Below are positions 16,126 to 25,039 of a stretch of 47,096 nucleotides of DNA, piece by piece. Position 1 is the first letter of the stretch. Every line of letters begins with the position of its first letter. The position numbers and the translations under genes were made by a program. The notes beneath the pieces were generated by a model. That model worked only from the letters and a program-made list of their open reading frames with translations. It ran no database searches and was not told the origin of the DNA. The DNA is from an uncultured Bacilli bacterium (GTDB lineage: Bacteria > Bacillota_I > Bacilli_A > RF39 > UBA660): assembly GCA_934154785.1 (NCBI GenBank), contig CAKPGL010000005.1:1-47096 (forward strand). The letters are read 5' to 3'.

Positions 16126-17232
16126 TTATAAATACAGAATTTTTTCATTGTTACGGTATACTTCTTTAATTATTCCTCCACCAAGACATTCTTCTCCTAA
16201 GTAAAAAACACACGCTTGTCCTGGTGTAACAGATTTAACTTTTTCTGGATAAGAAACTAAGATATTTCCATCATCTAGGTATTTTAAATAAACTTTATTA
16301 TCTGGTTGACGATATCTAAATTTAGCAGTACATTCTAGGGGTTTGTTATCACTTATCCAATTAATTGTATCAATTAAAGCAGCATCACTAAATAGATAGT
16401 CATTCTCATCACCTGTAGCGACATATAAAATATTATTTGTTAAATCTTTTCCTACTACGAAAGTTCTATCAGCATTACCACCTAAATTTAAACCTTTTCT
16501 TTGACCTATTGTATAATACATTAAACCTATATGTTCCCCTACTACATTTTTAGAATTAATATCAACAATCTTTCCTGGTATATTAGGTAAATAATTTTTT
16601 AAAAAATCAGTAAAATGTCTTTCTCCAATAAAACAAATACCAGTAGAATCTTTCTTATGTGCAGTAATTAAATCATATTCTTCAGCAATTTTTCTTACTT
16701 CTGGCTTTTCTAAATCGCCAACTGGAAATAGAACATTCTTAAGTTGCTCTTTAGATAGTTGTGATAAGAAATAAGTTTGGTCCTTATTATTATCAACACC
16801 ACGCAATAACTTACCATCTTTTAATCTAGCATAATGCCCTGTTGCAATATAATCTGCACCTAATTTAATTGCTTCTTTAACAAACGCATCAAACTTAATA
16901 TACTTATTACACATTATATCAGGATTAGGGGTCCTTCCTTTTTTTAATTCATCTAAGAAGTAAGTAAATACATAATCCCAGTATTCCTTTACAAAATCAA
17001 CACGATGTAAAGGTATATCTAATTTTTTACATACTTCTAAAGCATCATTATAGTCTTGTTCTTGTGGACATATATTATTTTGTAAAGTAGGGTTTCCTAA
17101 AATATCATTATTTACACTAGCATCCCAGTTACGCATAAATAACCCTATTACTTCATATCCTTGTTTTTTTAGTATAATAGCAGCAACACTACTATCTACT
17201 CCCCCACTCATACCAATTACTACTTTTTTCAA
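16126..17232 (-). CDS. mnmA: tRNA-specific 2-thiouridylase MnmA
   Basis: Puts sulfur on U34 of Lys, Glu and Gln tRNAs. The PP-loop S-G-G-V-D-S-S is at residues 9-15. G-H-Y-A-R, K-D-Q-T-Y-F-L and two catalytic Cys (in D-I-M-C-N and T-G-I-C-F) follow, then the C-terminal beta domain. No ATG is available: two in-frame TTG codons begin the frame (17238 and 17232). I prefer the second, because AGGTGAT lies five bases before it and the first touches that site. Length about 368 residues is normal. Together with the TtcA-like protein it shows active tRNA thiolation. Confidence 0.95.
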   Translation of the reverse strand: MKKVVIGMSGGVDSSVAAIILKKQGYEVIGLFMRNWDASVNNDILGNPTLQNNICPQEQDYNDALEVCKKLDIPLHRVDFVKEYWDYVFTYFLDELKKGRTPNPDIMCNKYIKFDAFVKEAIKLGADYIATGHYARLKDGKLLRGVDNNKDQTYFLSQLSKEQLKNVLFPVGDLEKPEVRKIAEEYDLITAHKKDSTGICFIGERHFTDFLKNYLPNIPGKIVDINSKNVVGEHIGLMYYTIGQRKGLNLGGNADRTFVVGKDLTNNILYVATGDENDYLFSDAALIDTINWISDNKPLECTAKFRYRQPDNKVYLKYLDDGNILVSYPEKVKSVTPGQACVFYLGEECLGGGIIKEVYRNNEKILYL

Positions 17233-17250
17233 TTTCAATCACCTGGTGAT

Positions 17251-17259
17251 ATTATAACA
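17251..17259 (-). promoter_or_regulatory. mnmA promoter, extended -10
   Basis: Minus-strand TGTTATAAT ends 18 nt before the preferred TTG start at 17232. Confidence 0.6.
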
Positions 17260-17319
17260 CTAATATAGCCTAAAGTAAATTTAAATAATAAATATAATTT
17301 TTATTTATTAATATACTAT

Positions 17320-17919
17320 TTATATTACTATTCCAATTAAAATAGGCATTAAATATATTTCTAATAATATTGAAATTATAGATAAAATTATTGATATTCC
17401 AAGTATTATTAAATATTTATTCATAATAGGTTTAAAGTCTATCTTTTTTCTTTTAAATATAGCATATAATAAACTAATTGATACTTTTAAAGATACTATT
17501 GTTAGTAAACTATAATTAATTATGCTTATAATATGATGAGGAAATATATAGAAAAGCGCTAATAAAATACCTTTAGTTTTATAAATAATAATTATATTAC
17601 AAATAGAAAAACCTAACGAAAATATCTTTAAAAAGAAAGAAAACAATATAATAGGAATGCCAATTATAGAAAATCCTAATAACCAAATTATAAATATAAA
17701 TAAACCTTCTTCTATAGTAGCGTTTTTTAATGTATCAATATAATTTAATGAATTAATACTACCAAAAAAATTAGTTATAGAATCACTAACTATTTTTTTA
17801 TCATTATCATTTAACATTAATGAAAAAATAGAACCAGAAATTAACGCTATTGCTATTAAAATAAATAAAAATATAATGCTACGACGATTATCTTTGATTA
17901 TTGTTTTTAACTTGTCCAT
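17320..17919 (-). CDS. spoIIM: Stage II sporulation protein M-like membrane protein
   Basis: A 199-residue protein with five hydrophobic segments and the family layout: a charged N-terminus, TM1, an extracellular loop, a F-x-K-x-x-x-x-G core and F-P-H-H-I (about 128-132), which matches the F/P-H motif of SpoIIM/DUF95. In B. subtilis SpoIIM joins SpoIID and SpoIIP to thin septal and forespore peptidoglycan during engulfment. Broader DUF95 members exist in non-sporulating bacteria, so sporulation cannot be inferred from this gene alone. Start moved to the ATG at 17919, five bases after AGGTGA; an upstream GTG overlaps that site. Confidence 0.8.
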   Translation of the reverse strand: MDKLKTIIKDNRRSIIFLFILIAIALISGSIFSLMLNDNDKKIVSDSITNFFGSINSLNYIDTLKNATIEEGLFIFIIWLLGFSIIGIPIILFSFFLKIFSLGFSICNIIIIYKTKGILLALFYIFPHHIISIINYSLLTIVSLKVSISLLYAIFKRKKIDFKPIMNKYLIILGISIILSIISILLEIYLMPILIGIVI

Positions 17920-18007
17920 TTCATTCACCTAGTTAAGATTATGAAAAATTAAAAATAATATTCCAAAATGTAAAAAAATATATTATAATATTTAAAGAGG
18001 TGTAATA

Positions 18008-18097
18008 ATGAGCAAGAAAGCAACAAAAATAGCTGTTTGGATTATGCTTATCGCTATGATAGCGTCAGCTGTAGCGGTTATTGTAATGTATATATAA
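18008..18097 (+). CDS. 29-aa single-span membrane peptide (DUF4044-like)
   Basis: ATG at 18008 follows GAGGTG. The peptide has a short basic start (S-K-K-A-T-K) and one hydrophobic helix with V-W-I-M-L-I-A-M-I-A. The size, basic start and W-x-M-L core resemble the small DUF4044 proteins of Firmicutes, whose role is unknown. A strong terminator begins right after the stop. Its isolated position between spoIIM and the phosphoketolase gives no functional hint. Confidence 0.7.
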   Translation: MSKKATKIAVWIMLIAMIASAVAVIVMYI

Positions 18098-18128
18098 AAA
18101 ATGATATTGAGCTAATATCATTTTTTTG
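18098..18128. terminator. Bidirectional terminator
   Basis: ATGATATT / AATATCAT, an 8-bp perfect stem flanked by A-run and T-run, serves the 29-aa gene on plus and phosphoketolase on minus. Confidence 0.85.
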
Positions 18129-18132
18129 TTTC

Positions 18133-20493
18133 TTATTTTTTATTTTCCCATTGCCATTCGCTTACTTCTTTCATATCAACACCAAAGTCACGAATGTAAT
18201 TATTATGTTCAATTAACTTTTCTTTCATAAGTTGACTTAAATAAGCACCTTGACTACCAGTAGATGGTACCAATTCAACAACTTTTTGAACTAAATGGAA
18301 TCTATCAATACCATTTAATACTTTCATATCAAATGAAGTAGTTATTGTTCCTTCTTCTTTATATCCTACAACGTGTAAATTACGATTATGACGATAATAT
18401 GTAAGTTCATGAATTAATGTAGGATATCCATGATAAGCAAATAAAATAGGTGTATTTTTAGTAAATAATAAGTCATATTCTTGGTCACTTAAAGCATGTG
18501 GATGTTCATCACGCGATTCTAATTTCATTAAGTCGACAACATTTATAAATCTTATTTTTAATTCTGGTAAATGTTTTCTTAGTATAGAAACTGCTGCTAA
18601 AGATTCTAATGTTGGAGCATCACCACAACAAGCCATTACTATATCAGGTTCACTATCAGAATCGTTACTAGCAAAGTCCCAAATACTAACACCTTGACTA
18701 CAATGTTTTATAGCCTCATCCATAGTTAACCATTGATAACTAGGATGTTTAGACGCTACGATTACATTGACATAGTTTTTACTTCTAATACAATGGTCAA
18801 AACAAGATAATAAACAGTTAGCATCTGGAGGTAAATACATTCTTACGACATCTGCTTTTTTATTAGCCATATGGTCTAAGAAGCCAGGGTCTTGATGAGT
18901 ATAACCATTATGATCTTGTTGCCATACGTTTGATGTCAAGACAAAGTTTAATGATGCAATATCTTGACGCCAAGGAATTTCATGGCAAACCTTGAGCCAT
19001 TTAGCATGTTGTGCAGCCATAGAGTCCACAATACGAATGAATGCTTCATAACTAGCAAAGAAACCATGACGACCAGTTAACAAGTAACCCTCTAATAAGC
19101 CTTCACATACGTGTTCACTAAGTATCGAATCTATTACACGTCCATCTTTGGCAAGATATTCATCGGTATCTTTAGTACTTAATTGCCAATCACGATTAGT
19201 TTCTTCAAATACTTTATATAAACGGTTAGACATTGCCTCATCTGGGCAGAATAATCTAAAATTCTTATTATCTTTATTATATTTAAATATGTCACGTACA
19301 AAACCACTTAATACTAACATATCTTGGGCTTTAACTGTACCAGGTTTTTTAAAATCAACAGCGTAATCTCTAAAGTCCGGCATAATTAAATTACGTAGTA
19401 ATAATCCTCCATTAGCATGAGGATTAGCACCCATTCTTTTATTACCTACTGGTGTAAGTTTTTGTATTTCTTCTAATAAATGACCATTATCATCAAATAA
19501 TTCTTCTGGATGATAACTTTTTAACCAATCTTCTAATTGTTTTAAATGTTCTTCACGTTCCATAGTAATAGGTACTTGGTGAGCTCTAAAGTTTCCTTCA
19601 ATAACTTTATTATCAACCATCTTTGGACCAGTCCAACCTTTTGGTGTACGTAAAACAATCATTGGCCATAATACACGTCTAGATTCATTTTTTTCACGGT
19701 ACGCTAATTGAATTGCTTTAATATCATTAATAACTTTATCCATTACATTTTTCATGGCTTCATGCATTTCAAATTCATCGCTACCTTCAACAAAGTAAGG
19801 TTTCCAACCACAACCATTAAAGAAACATTGTACTTCCTCTTTAGATATTCTTGAAAATATAGTAGGATTACTTATTTTATAGCCATTTAAATGTAAAATA
19901 GGTAATACTGCACCATCTGTTTTAGGATTAATAAACTTATTAAGATGCCAAGATGTTGCAAGTGGTCCAGTTTCTGCTTCACCATCACCTACTACACAAG
20001 CCGCAATTAAATCAGGATTATCTAATACTGCACCAAATGCATGCGCTAAAGAATATCCTAATTCGCCACCTTCATGGATAGAACCCGGTGTTTCTGGTGC
20101 AACATGTGAAGGAATTCCTCCAGGAAAAGAAAATTGCTTAAATAATTTTTTTAATCCTTCAATATCTCTACTGATTGTAGGATAATACTCACTATAAGTT
20201 CCCTCTAAATAAACATTAGATACAATAGCGTTACCACCGTGACCTGGTCCAGATAAATAAATCATATCTAAATCATATTTATTTATAACTCTATTTAAAT
20301 GTGTATAAATAAAGTTTTGACCTGGTACTGTTCCCCAGTGACCAACTATTTTTTTCTTAATTTGTTCTTTACTTAGTGGTTCTTTCAGCAAAGGATTATC
20401 AAGTAAATATAATTGACATGCTGATAAATAATTAGCAGCCCTAAAATATTTATCCAGTAAATTTATATCATCTAAATAGTTTCTATCATTCAT
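18133..20493 (-). CDS. xfp: Xylulose-5-phosphate/fructose-6-phosphate phosphoketolase
   Basis: A thiamine-diphosphate enzyme that cleaves xylulose-5-P (and often fructose-6-P) with phosphate to acetyl-P and an aldose phosphate, the key step of heterofermentative sugar use. Family marks are G-H-W-G-T-V-P-G-Q, G-P-G-H-G-G, P-S-H-V-A-P-E-T-P-G-S-I-H-E-G-G-E-L-G-Y and the ThDP site G-D-G-E-A-E-T-G. Length 786 residues is full. The ATG at 20493 has GAGGG seven bases before it; another ATG two codons upstream is too close. It stands alone between two terminators. Acetyl-P from it could supply ATP by acetate kinase. Confidence 0.96.
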   Translation of the reverse strand: MNDRNYLDDINLLDKYFRAANYLSACQLYLLDNPLLKEPLSKEQIKKKIVGHWGTVPGQNFIYTHLNRVINKYDLDMIYLSGPGHGGNAIVSNVYLEGTYSEYYPTISRDIEGLKKLFKQFSFPGGIPSHVAPETPGSIHEGGELGYSLAHAFGAVLDNPDLIAACVVGDGEAETGPLATSWHLNKFINPKTDGAVLPILHLNGYKISNPTIFSRISKEEVQCFFNGCGWKPYFVEGSDEFEMHEAMKNVMDKVINDIKAIQLAYREKNESRRVLWPMIVLRTPKGWTGPKMVDNKVIEGNFRAHQVPITMEREEHLKQLEDWLKSYHPEELFDDNGHLLEEIQKLTPVGNKRMGANPHANGGLLLRNLIMPDFRDYAVDFKKPGTVKAQDMLVLSGFVRDIFKYNKDNKNFRLFCPDEAMSNRLYKVFEETNRDWQLSTKDTDEYLAKDGRVIDSILSEHVCEGLLEGYLLTGRHGFFASYEAFIRIVDSMAAQHAKWLKVCHEIPWRQDIASLNFVLTSNVWQQDHNGYTHQDPGFLDHMANKKADVVRMYLPPDANCLLSCFDHCIRSKNYVNVIVASKHPSYQWLTMDEAIKHCSQGVSIWDFASNDSDSEPDIVMACCGDAPTLESLAAVSILRKHLPELKIRFINVVDLMKLESRDEHPHALSDQEYDLLFTKNTPILFAYHGYPTLIHELTYYRHNRNLHVVGYKEEGTITTSFDMKVLNGIDRFHLVQKVVELVPSTGSQGAYLSQLMKEKLIEHNNYIRDFGVDMKEVSEWQWENKK

Positions 20494-20518
20494 AATCATA
20501 CCCTCTATTCTACTTAAA

Positions 20519-20527
20519 ATTATATCA
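20519..20527 (-). promoter_or_regulatory. Phosphoketolase promoter, extended -10
   Basis: Minus-strand TGATATAAT lies 25 nt before the chosen start and just downstream of the radical SAM gene terminator. Confidence 0.6.
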
Positions 20528-20533
20528 TATAAG

Positions 20534-20567
20534 TAAAAAAAAAGATATAAAGAAACTACTTTGTATC
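20534..20567 (-). terminator. Radical SAM gene terminator, stop in the loop
   Basis: On the minus strand GATA-c-AAAG pairs with CTTT-a-TATC (one mismatch); the TAG stop (20556-20558) lies in the loop and ten T follow. Confidence 0.85.
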
Positions 20568-21365
20568 TAAAAACTTACAATGTTTACATAACTCTTCACA
20601 TTTTTTATGATTTTTAAATCCTTCTAGTATGTTTTTATATCTTTTAGAATTAATGACATCTTCTAAATTATCTTTGTAAATGTTTCCAAGATTAATATTC
20701 CCAACTGTATCTAAACAGCAAGGAACAATAGTACCATCTACAAGTATACCTATATGATCTTTTAAAGCATAGCAGGCTCCATTTTCTAAATAAGTATTAT
20801 TATTTAAATCTGGCCAAATAAATTCATGAAAATTATTTATGAATAAATAGTTATTTATTTTAAAATTATCTATATTTTCTTTTATATCAGTATGGTAATG
20901 TTCATTAATTTTAGCAATTATCTCATTATTATATTTATTTTTTACCCAAAGTCTTAATGATATATATGTTTTATTTTTTATTAAAGCATCAATTGTATTA
21001 AATATATCGTTTAAATAATTATCTAGTGATATATTGTATTTGTCATTAAAACTATGTAATGAAATATTAACTTGTCTAATATTCTTATTGTCTTTTATCC
21101 TCTTAATTAAATAACCGTTAGTAGTTATATTAACATTAAATTCTTTTTCTTTAGCATTACTTATTAATTCATTAATTTTAGGGTGCATTAAAGGTTCTCC
21201 TAAGATATGAAAATATAAATAATTAGTATAAGGTTTAATTTTATCTAAGATAGTATTAAATTCATTTATAGTAATAAACTGTTGTTTTCTTTTATTTTTT
21301 ATACAAAAATCACAGTTTAAATTGCAGTTATTAGTAATTTCTAAGTATATTTTTTTATATTGCAT
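20556..21365 (-). CDS. Radical SAM protein with SPASM-like C-terminus
   Basis: The cluster motif C-x3-C-x2-C (C14, C18, C21) opens a radical SAM barrel; G-E-P-L follows in L-G-E-P-L-M-H-P. The C-terminal 80 residues carry extra Cys: G-A-C, V-P-C-C-L-D and C-x3-C-x2-C near the end, as in SPASM domains that bind additional Fe-S clusters. Such proteins modify peptides or proteins or mature enzymes; no precursor peptide, maturase partner or anaerobic-sulfatase gene is adjacent. The LtaS-like protein at 36945 uses Thr, not formylglycine, so it is not an obvious substrate. Length 269 residues. Substrate unknown. Confidence 0.85.
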   Translation of the reverse strand: MQYKKIYLEITNNCNLNCDFCIKNKRKQQFITINEFNTILDKIKPYTNYLYFHILGEPLMHPKINELISNAKEKEFNVNITTNGYLIKRIKDNKNIRQVNISLHSFNDKYNISLDNYLNDIFNTIDALIKNKTYISLRLWVKNKYNNEIIAKINEHYHTDIKENIDNFKINNYLFINNFHEFIWPDLNNNTYLENGACYALKDHIGILVDGTIVPCCLDTVGNINLGNIYKDNLEDVINSKRYKNILEGFKNHKKCEELCKHCKFLDTK

Positions 21366-21386
21366 ACATTAACTCCTCTATATAGA

Positions 21387-21395
21387 ATTATAGCA
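21387..21395 (-). promoter_or_regulatory. Radical SAM gene promoter, extended -10
   Basis: Minus-strand TGCTATAAT ends 21 nt before the ATG, matching the geometry of proS and holA. Confidence 0.65.
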
Positions 21396-21471
21396 GATTA
21401 CTAAAGCATTAACAATAATTGACTAAGTCTAGTCTTTGTGCTAATATAATTCACATGAAAGAAGGAATACT

Positions 21472-22080
21472 ATGGATTATTGTAGTGAATGTACTTATTT
21501 AATACCAGATAAATGCAAAGGATATAGTAATGGTTATTTTTATTGCGAAAGAAAAGATACTTATGTTTTAGCATCTACAGAGCATTGTTATGATTATTGT
21601 CGTGCATATTCTAGACCTGATTACATAGCTAGAGAATTACAAAATCGTAGCATCCGAGAAAAGAATGGTTATGACTCGTCTTCATGTTATATAACTACTA
21701 TAGTATCAAATATATTAGGATATAAAGATAATGGTTACGTATTAAATATACTTAGAAATTTTCGTAATAATTATTTACAAGAAAATAACATGTATAAGAG
21801 TTTATTAGTTGAATACGATATAATTGGTCCTTTAATAGCTAAAGATATATATAATAGTTCTAATAAAGAAGAAATAGCTTTTAACTTATATGAGCATATT
21901 TTAAAAAATATAGTTATAGAAATAGAACAAGGAAACTATGAGAACGCTATTAAATTATATAAAGGAATGACTTATGGTTTAAAAGTATGTTTTGGATACG
22001 CTAATAAAAATATTGATCCCGCTATCATATCAAGCAAAGATATTAAAGAATCTGGTCATGGAAAGGCTTTAAGAAAATAG
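21472..22080 (+). CDS. Cys-rich CFI-box protein of unknown function
   Basis: A 202-residue protein. The first 45 residues hold six Cys (4, 7, 15, 25, 39, 43) in a pattern suited to zinc. A CFI-box-like segment follows at about 71-106: S-C-Y-I-T-T-I-V-S-N-I-L-G, then L-R-N-F-R-N-N-Y-L. In known proteins the C-F-I-x-T box sits near the C-terminus before a conserved L-R-x-F-R-D; here a further helical region of about 95 residues comes after it. The next gene begins one base after its stop, so both are translated together. I cannot assign a function. Confidence 0.7.
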   Translation: MDYCSECTYLIPDKCKGYSNGYFYCERKDTYVLASTEHCYDYCRAYSRPDYIARELQNRSIREKNGYDSSSCYITTIVSNILGYKDNGYVLNILRNFRNNYLQENNMYKSLLVEYDIIGPLIAKDIYNSSNKEEIAFNLYEHILKNIVIEIEQGNYENAIKLYKGMTYGLKVCFGYANKNIDPAIISSKDIKESGHGKALRK

Positions 22081-22081
22081 T

Positions 22082-22549
22082 ATGAATTTATTAAATAGTA
22101 AATATATCATTGTTGAAATCATTCCTACGGCTGTGACGCCTAAAAAGGGAGAAATAATTCAAATTTCTGCTTTAAAATTAAATGGTTTAACCTTATTAGA
22201 TAGATTTGATTATCGTTTAGATGATGCAAGCCTACCAATACCAGAAATGTTATCTTGGATATCTTACGATAAAGATTTATTTACTTATCGTAATAAATCA
22301 AACGTTATATTAAAAGAATTTAAAACATGGTCAGAAAAGTTACCTATTTTAGTATTAGATGAAACTTATACAAAAGCTTACTTAGAAAAATTAGGAAATG
22401 AATTAATACCTATACTTTCCTTTTTAGAAGAAGAATACAGTACCGATATCATTGATAAATTAGCTACCAAATATAACTTAGAACCTAGTAATTATATTGT
22501 AAATTTATTATACGAGAGTCTAATACAAAAACTGTCAAAATTGGATTAA
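22082..22549 (+). CDS. Exonuclease-fold (DnaQ-like) protein lacking catalytic residues
   Basis: The 155 residues follow the start of a DEDD exonuclease: a beta strand (Y-I-I-V-E-I-I-P-T), a P-K-K-G-E-I-I-Q-I-S-A-L-K turn and a second strand (L-D-R-F-D-Y-R-L). The D-x-E of motif Exo I is not there (V-E-I-I instead), and I see no clear ExoIII H/Y-x5-D. It may be an inactive, binding-only relative. The match is weak and by eye. It is coupled to the CFI-box gene upstream; the stop lies inside a long bidirectional terminator. Confidence 0.5.
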   Translation: MNLLNSKYIIVEIIPTAVTPKKGEIIQISALKLNGLTLLDRFDYRLDDASLPIPEMLSWISYDKDLFTYRNKSNVILKEFKTWSEKLPILVLDETYTKAYLEKLGNELIPILSFLEEEYSTDIIDKLATKYNLEPSNYIVNLLYESLIQKLSKLD

Positions 22550-22572
22550 TCTCCAAAATTGACAGTTTTTTT
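22528..22572. terminator. Long bidirectional terminator
   Basis: A 10-bp outer stem (AAAACTGTCA / TGACAGTTTT), a 2x2 internal loop and a 5-bp inner stem enclose the stop codon of the plus-strand gene. It also serves the ABC transporter operon coming from the right. Confidence 0.85.
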
Positions 22573-25036
22573 AATCTACATCGTAACGTGATAAAATACT
22601 TGCTGGTGTTTTTATAATAGTTGTAAATATAGGTATTAAGCCTATTACTAAGTTAAATATATAAATACCTATAATAACTAATAGAATTATCGGTATATTA
22701 ATTACAAAGTATTTAGAAAAATAGCTTACCTTTGATATTGTATTTAAAACATAAGCAGTAAGTAATATAGCTGGAACATTAGCAAGTGTTGTAATAGCAA
22801 TTATTTCTCCAGCAAACATTTTATATATATCTATTTTCTTTAATCCAATAGCGCGATATATACCTACTTCTTTTATGCGTGATAAAAATGAAGAACGTAT
22901 CATAAAAAATATTTCTATTAAAGAGATAATTAGTACTATACCTGCAGAGGTTAGATTAGCTTTAATAGTATCACTTCTATTTGCTAGGTATAAATTTTTA
23001 CTATATTCGTAACTATCTTGTAAAGTTATGTTATTAGAACTAAAATATTCTTTTGTATTAATTTTATCTTTACTATATATAGCAATATTCTTAACTTTTT
23101 CTATTAAAGAATACTTTATCATATTATTGTTAACTAATTTATAACTAACAGTATGGCTTTCATAGTATCCAACTACCTTTAACTTTTTATCATTTATTTT
23201 AGTATCAATTTCTTTATTTAATGGCATTTCATAACGATTATTAATATTAACTATTACTTCGTAATCATCTACTGGTAACCTACCCTCTTTTAAAGTTATG
23301 TCATTAAGAAATAAATTATAGTCAAATATTTCTTTTTTGTTTTGAATACCTATTTCATCATCATAAACTTCATCAGTAGGATAAAATCCATCATCTATAA
23401 TATTAGAATCTTTTTTATTACATAAATATAATATATTTACAAATAAACTATTATTCATATAAATAGAAGGACTACCAGTATCAGAAATACCTGTTATTGT
23501 AAATTCACCTAAAGCAGGAATAACAACCTTTCTATTTAATAAATCATCTATTTTAGTAATTCCCACCATTTTAGCGTCATCTGAGTCAACAAGTCTTTGA
23601 GCAACCATTTCATCTATAACAAATGTATTAACATCACTAGAAATATTTCCTAAAATAATCTCTTCTTGACTTAATAATTGCTTGCCCGCTATAGAACCTG
23701 TTAAATAAACATTACTAGTTCGTAATTGTAAGAAATCTGATGTTGATAGTTGTACGCTGATAACAGAATCACTAGGTAAAATATAATTTATATTTGCATT
23801 ACTTTCATATTTTAAGTAATCATCAACTTTAATATTACTTACTTTAGCAGTTAAATAGTTTTTATTTATATCAACAAAGTCAATATCATCTACTTTAATT
23901 GTAGCAAAAATAGAACTTACAGAGTACATAGCAAATATTCCCGCTATAAAGAAACCAACCAATAATATTTTTTTTAGTTTAGAAAACTTAAATATCTTTT
24001 TAAAACCATTAGTCACTAGAGTAAACAAGTTAAATATTGATGAATACTTAGTAGGAATATCAGTATTAAAAGTTTCTTTAAAGTCATAACTATAATTTTC
24101 TATTTCTTTTTTATCAATTGCCTTATAGTGTTCATCTATAAATTCGATATTAGATTGTTCATTAACAACTTCTATTTCTTTTATATTACTATTAATGTAT
24201 ATGTTATTGTCTTTAATAACTATTTTTAAATTTAAAGGTTTATTGTCACTTCCATAAACATCAATATTTAAGTTATCCTTACTAAAATTTTCATGATTTT
24301 CAAAGTCTTTTAAATAAATTTTACCGTCTATTTGATAATCTAAGTTATTTTCATGGGTATTATCTTTAATACTTAGTATTTTACCGTCTGCAATTTCAAT
24401 AATTGTACTTGCAAAGAACTCCGCTAAATTACGTTCATGAGTAACTAAAATGACTAGCCTTTCTTTAGAAATAGCTTTTATAATATTCATTACTTCTAAA
24501 GAGTTTTTGCTATCTAAATTACCAGTTGGCTCATCGCATAAAAGTATTTTAGGGTTTTTAACAATAGCACGAGCAATACCTACTCTTTGACGCTCACCAC
24601 CAGATAAAGACTCCGCTAAACGGTTTCTATAACGATATATACCAACTTTCTCTAAAACATAATTAACTCTTCTTTTTATTTCTTCTTTATCTTTAATACC
24701 AATTAGTTTTAATGTAATAGCGACATTTTCAAATACTGTTTTATCATCAATTAATTTATAATCTTGAAAAATATATCCTATATTTAAATTTCTTATTTTA
24801 TCAACTTTATAAGAACTTTTAGAAGTTATTTTCTTAGAATCTATGTAAATATTACCAGATTTTACTTTATCTAAACCGCCTATAGTATTTAATAAAGTAG
24901 TTTTTCCTGAACCTGACTCTCCAAGAAGTGCAACTAAACCTGTTTCTCCTAATTCTAAATTTACATCATTAATAACATGGATTTCACTCTTTTTACCCTT
25001 ATTAAAATATTTATTTAGTTTTTCTATTTTTAACAT
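22571..25036 (-). CDS. MacB-like ABC transporter, ATPase-permease fusion (second)
   Basis: An 821-residue single chain. An ABC domain (about 1-225) has Walker A G-E-S-G-S-G-K-T-T, signature L-S-G-G-E-R-Q-R and Walker B C-D-E-P-T-G-N-L-D. A charged linker is followed by one membrane helix (about 355-378), a large extracellular domain and three C-terminal helices of the FtsX/MacB permease fold. MacB-type proteins do not pump through a channel but use long-range motion to extrude peptides or lipoproteins. It lies three bases after its partner, so the pair may form a heterodimer. No two-component system or peptide gene is adjacent. Confidence 0.88.
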   Translation of the reverse strand: MLKIEKLNKYFNKGKKSEIHVINDVNLELGETGLVALLGESGSGKTTLLNTIGGLDKVKSGNIYIDSKKITSKSSYKVDKIRNLNIGYIFQDYKLIDDKTVFENVAITLKLIGIKDKEEIKRRVNYVLEKVGIYRYRNRLAESLSGGERQRVGIARAIVKNPKILLCDEPTGNLDSKNSLEVMNIIKAISKERLVILVTHERNLAEFFASTIIEIADGKILSIKDNTHENNLDYQIDGKIYLKDFENHENFSKDNLNIDVYGSDNKPLNLKIVIKDNNIYINSNIKEIEVVNEQSNIEFIDEHYKAIDKKEIENYSYDFKETFNTDIPTKYSSIFNLFTLVTNGFKKIFKFSKLKKILLVGFFIAGIFAMYSVSSIFATIKVDDIDFVDINKNYLTAKVSNIKVDDYLKYESNANINYILPSDSVISVQLSTSDFLQLRTSNVYLTGSIAGKQLLSQEEIILGNISSDVNTFVIDEMVAQRLVDSDDAKMVGITKIDDLLNRKVVIPALGEFTITGISDTGSPSIYMNNSLFVNILYLCNKKDSNIIDDGFYPTDEVYDDEIGIQNKKEIFDYNLFLNDITLKEGRLPVDDYEVIVNINNRYEMPLNKEIDTKINDKKLKVVGYYESHTVSYKLVNNNMIKYSLIEKVKNIAIYSKDKINTKEYFSSNNITLQDSYEYSKNLYLANRSDTIKANLTSAGIVLIISLIEIFFMIRSSFLSRIKEVGIYRAIGLKKIDIYKMFAGEIIAITTLANVPAILLTAYVLNTISKVSYFSKYFVINIPIILLVIIGIYIFNLVIGLIPIFTTIIKTPASILSRYDVD

Positions 25037-25039
25037 ATG

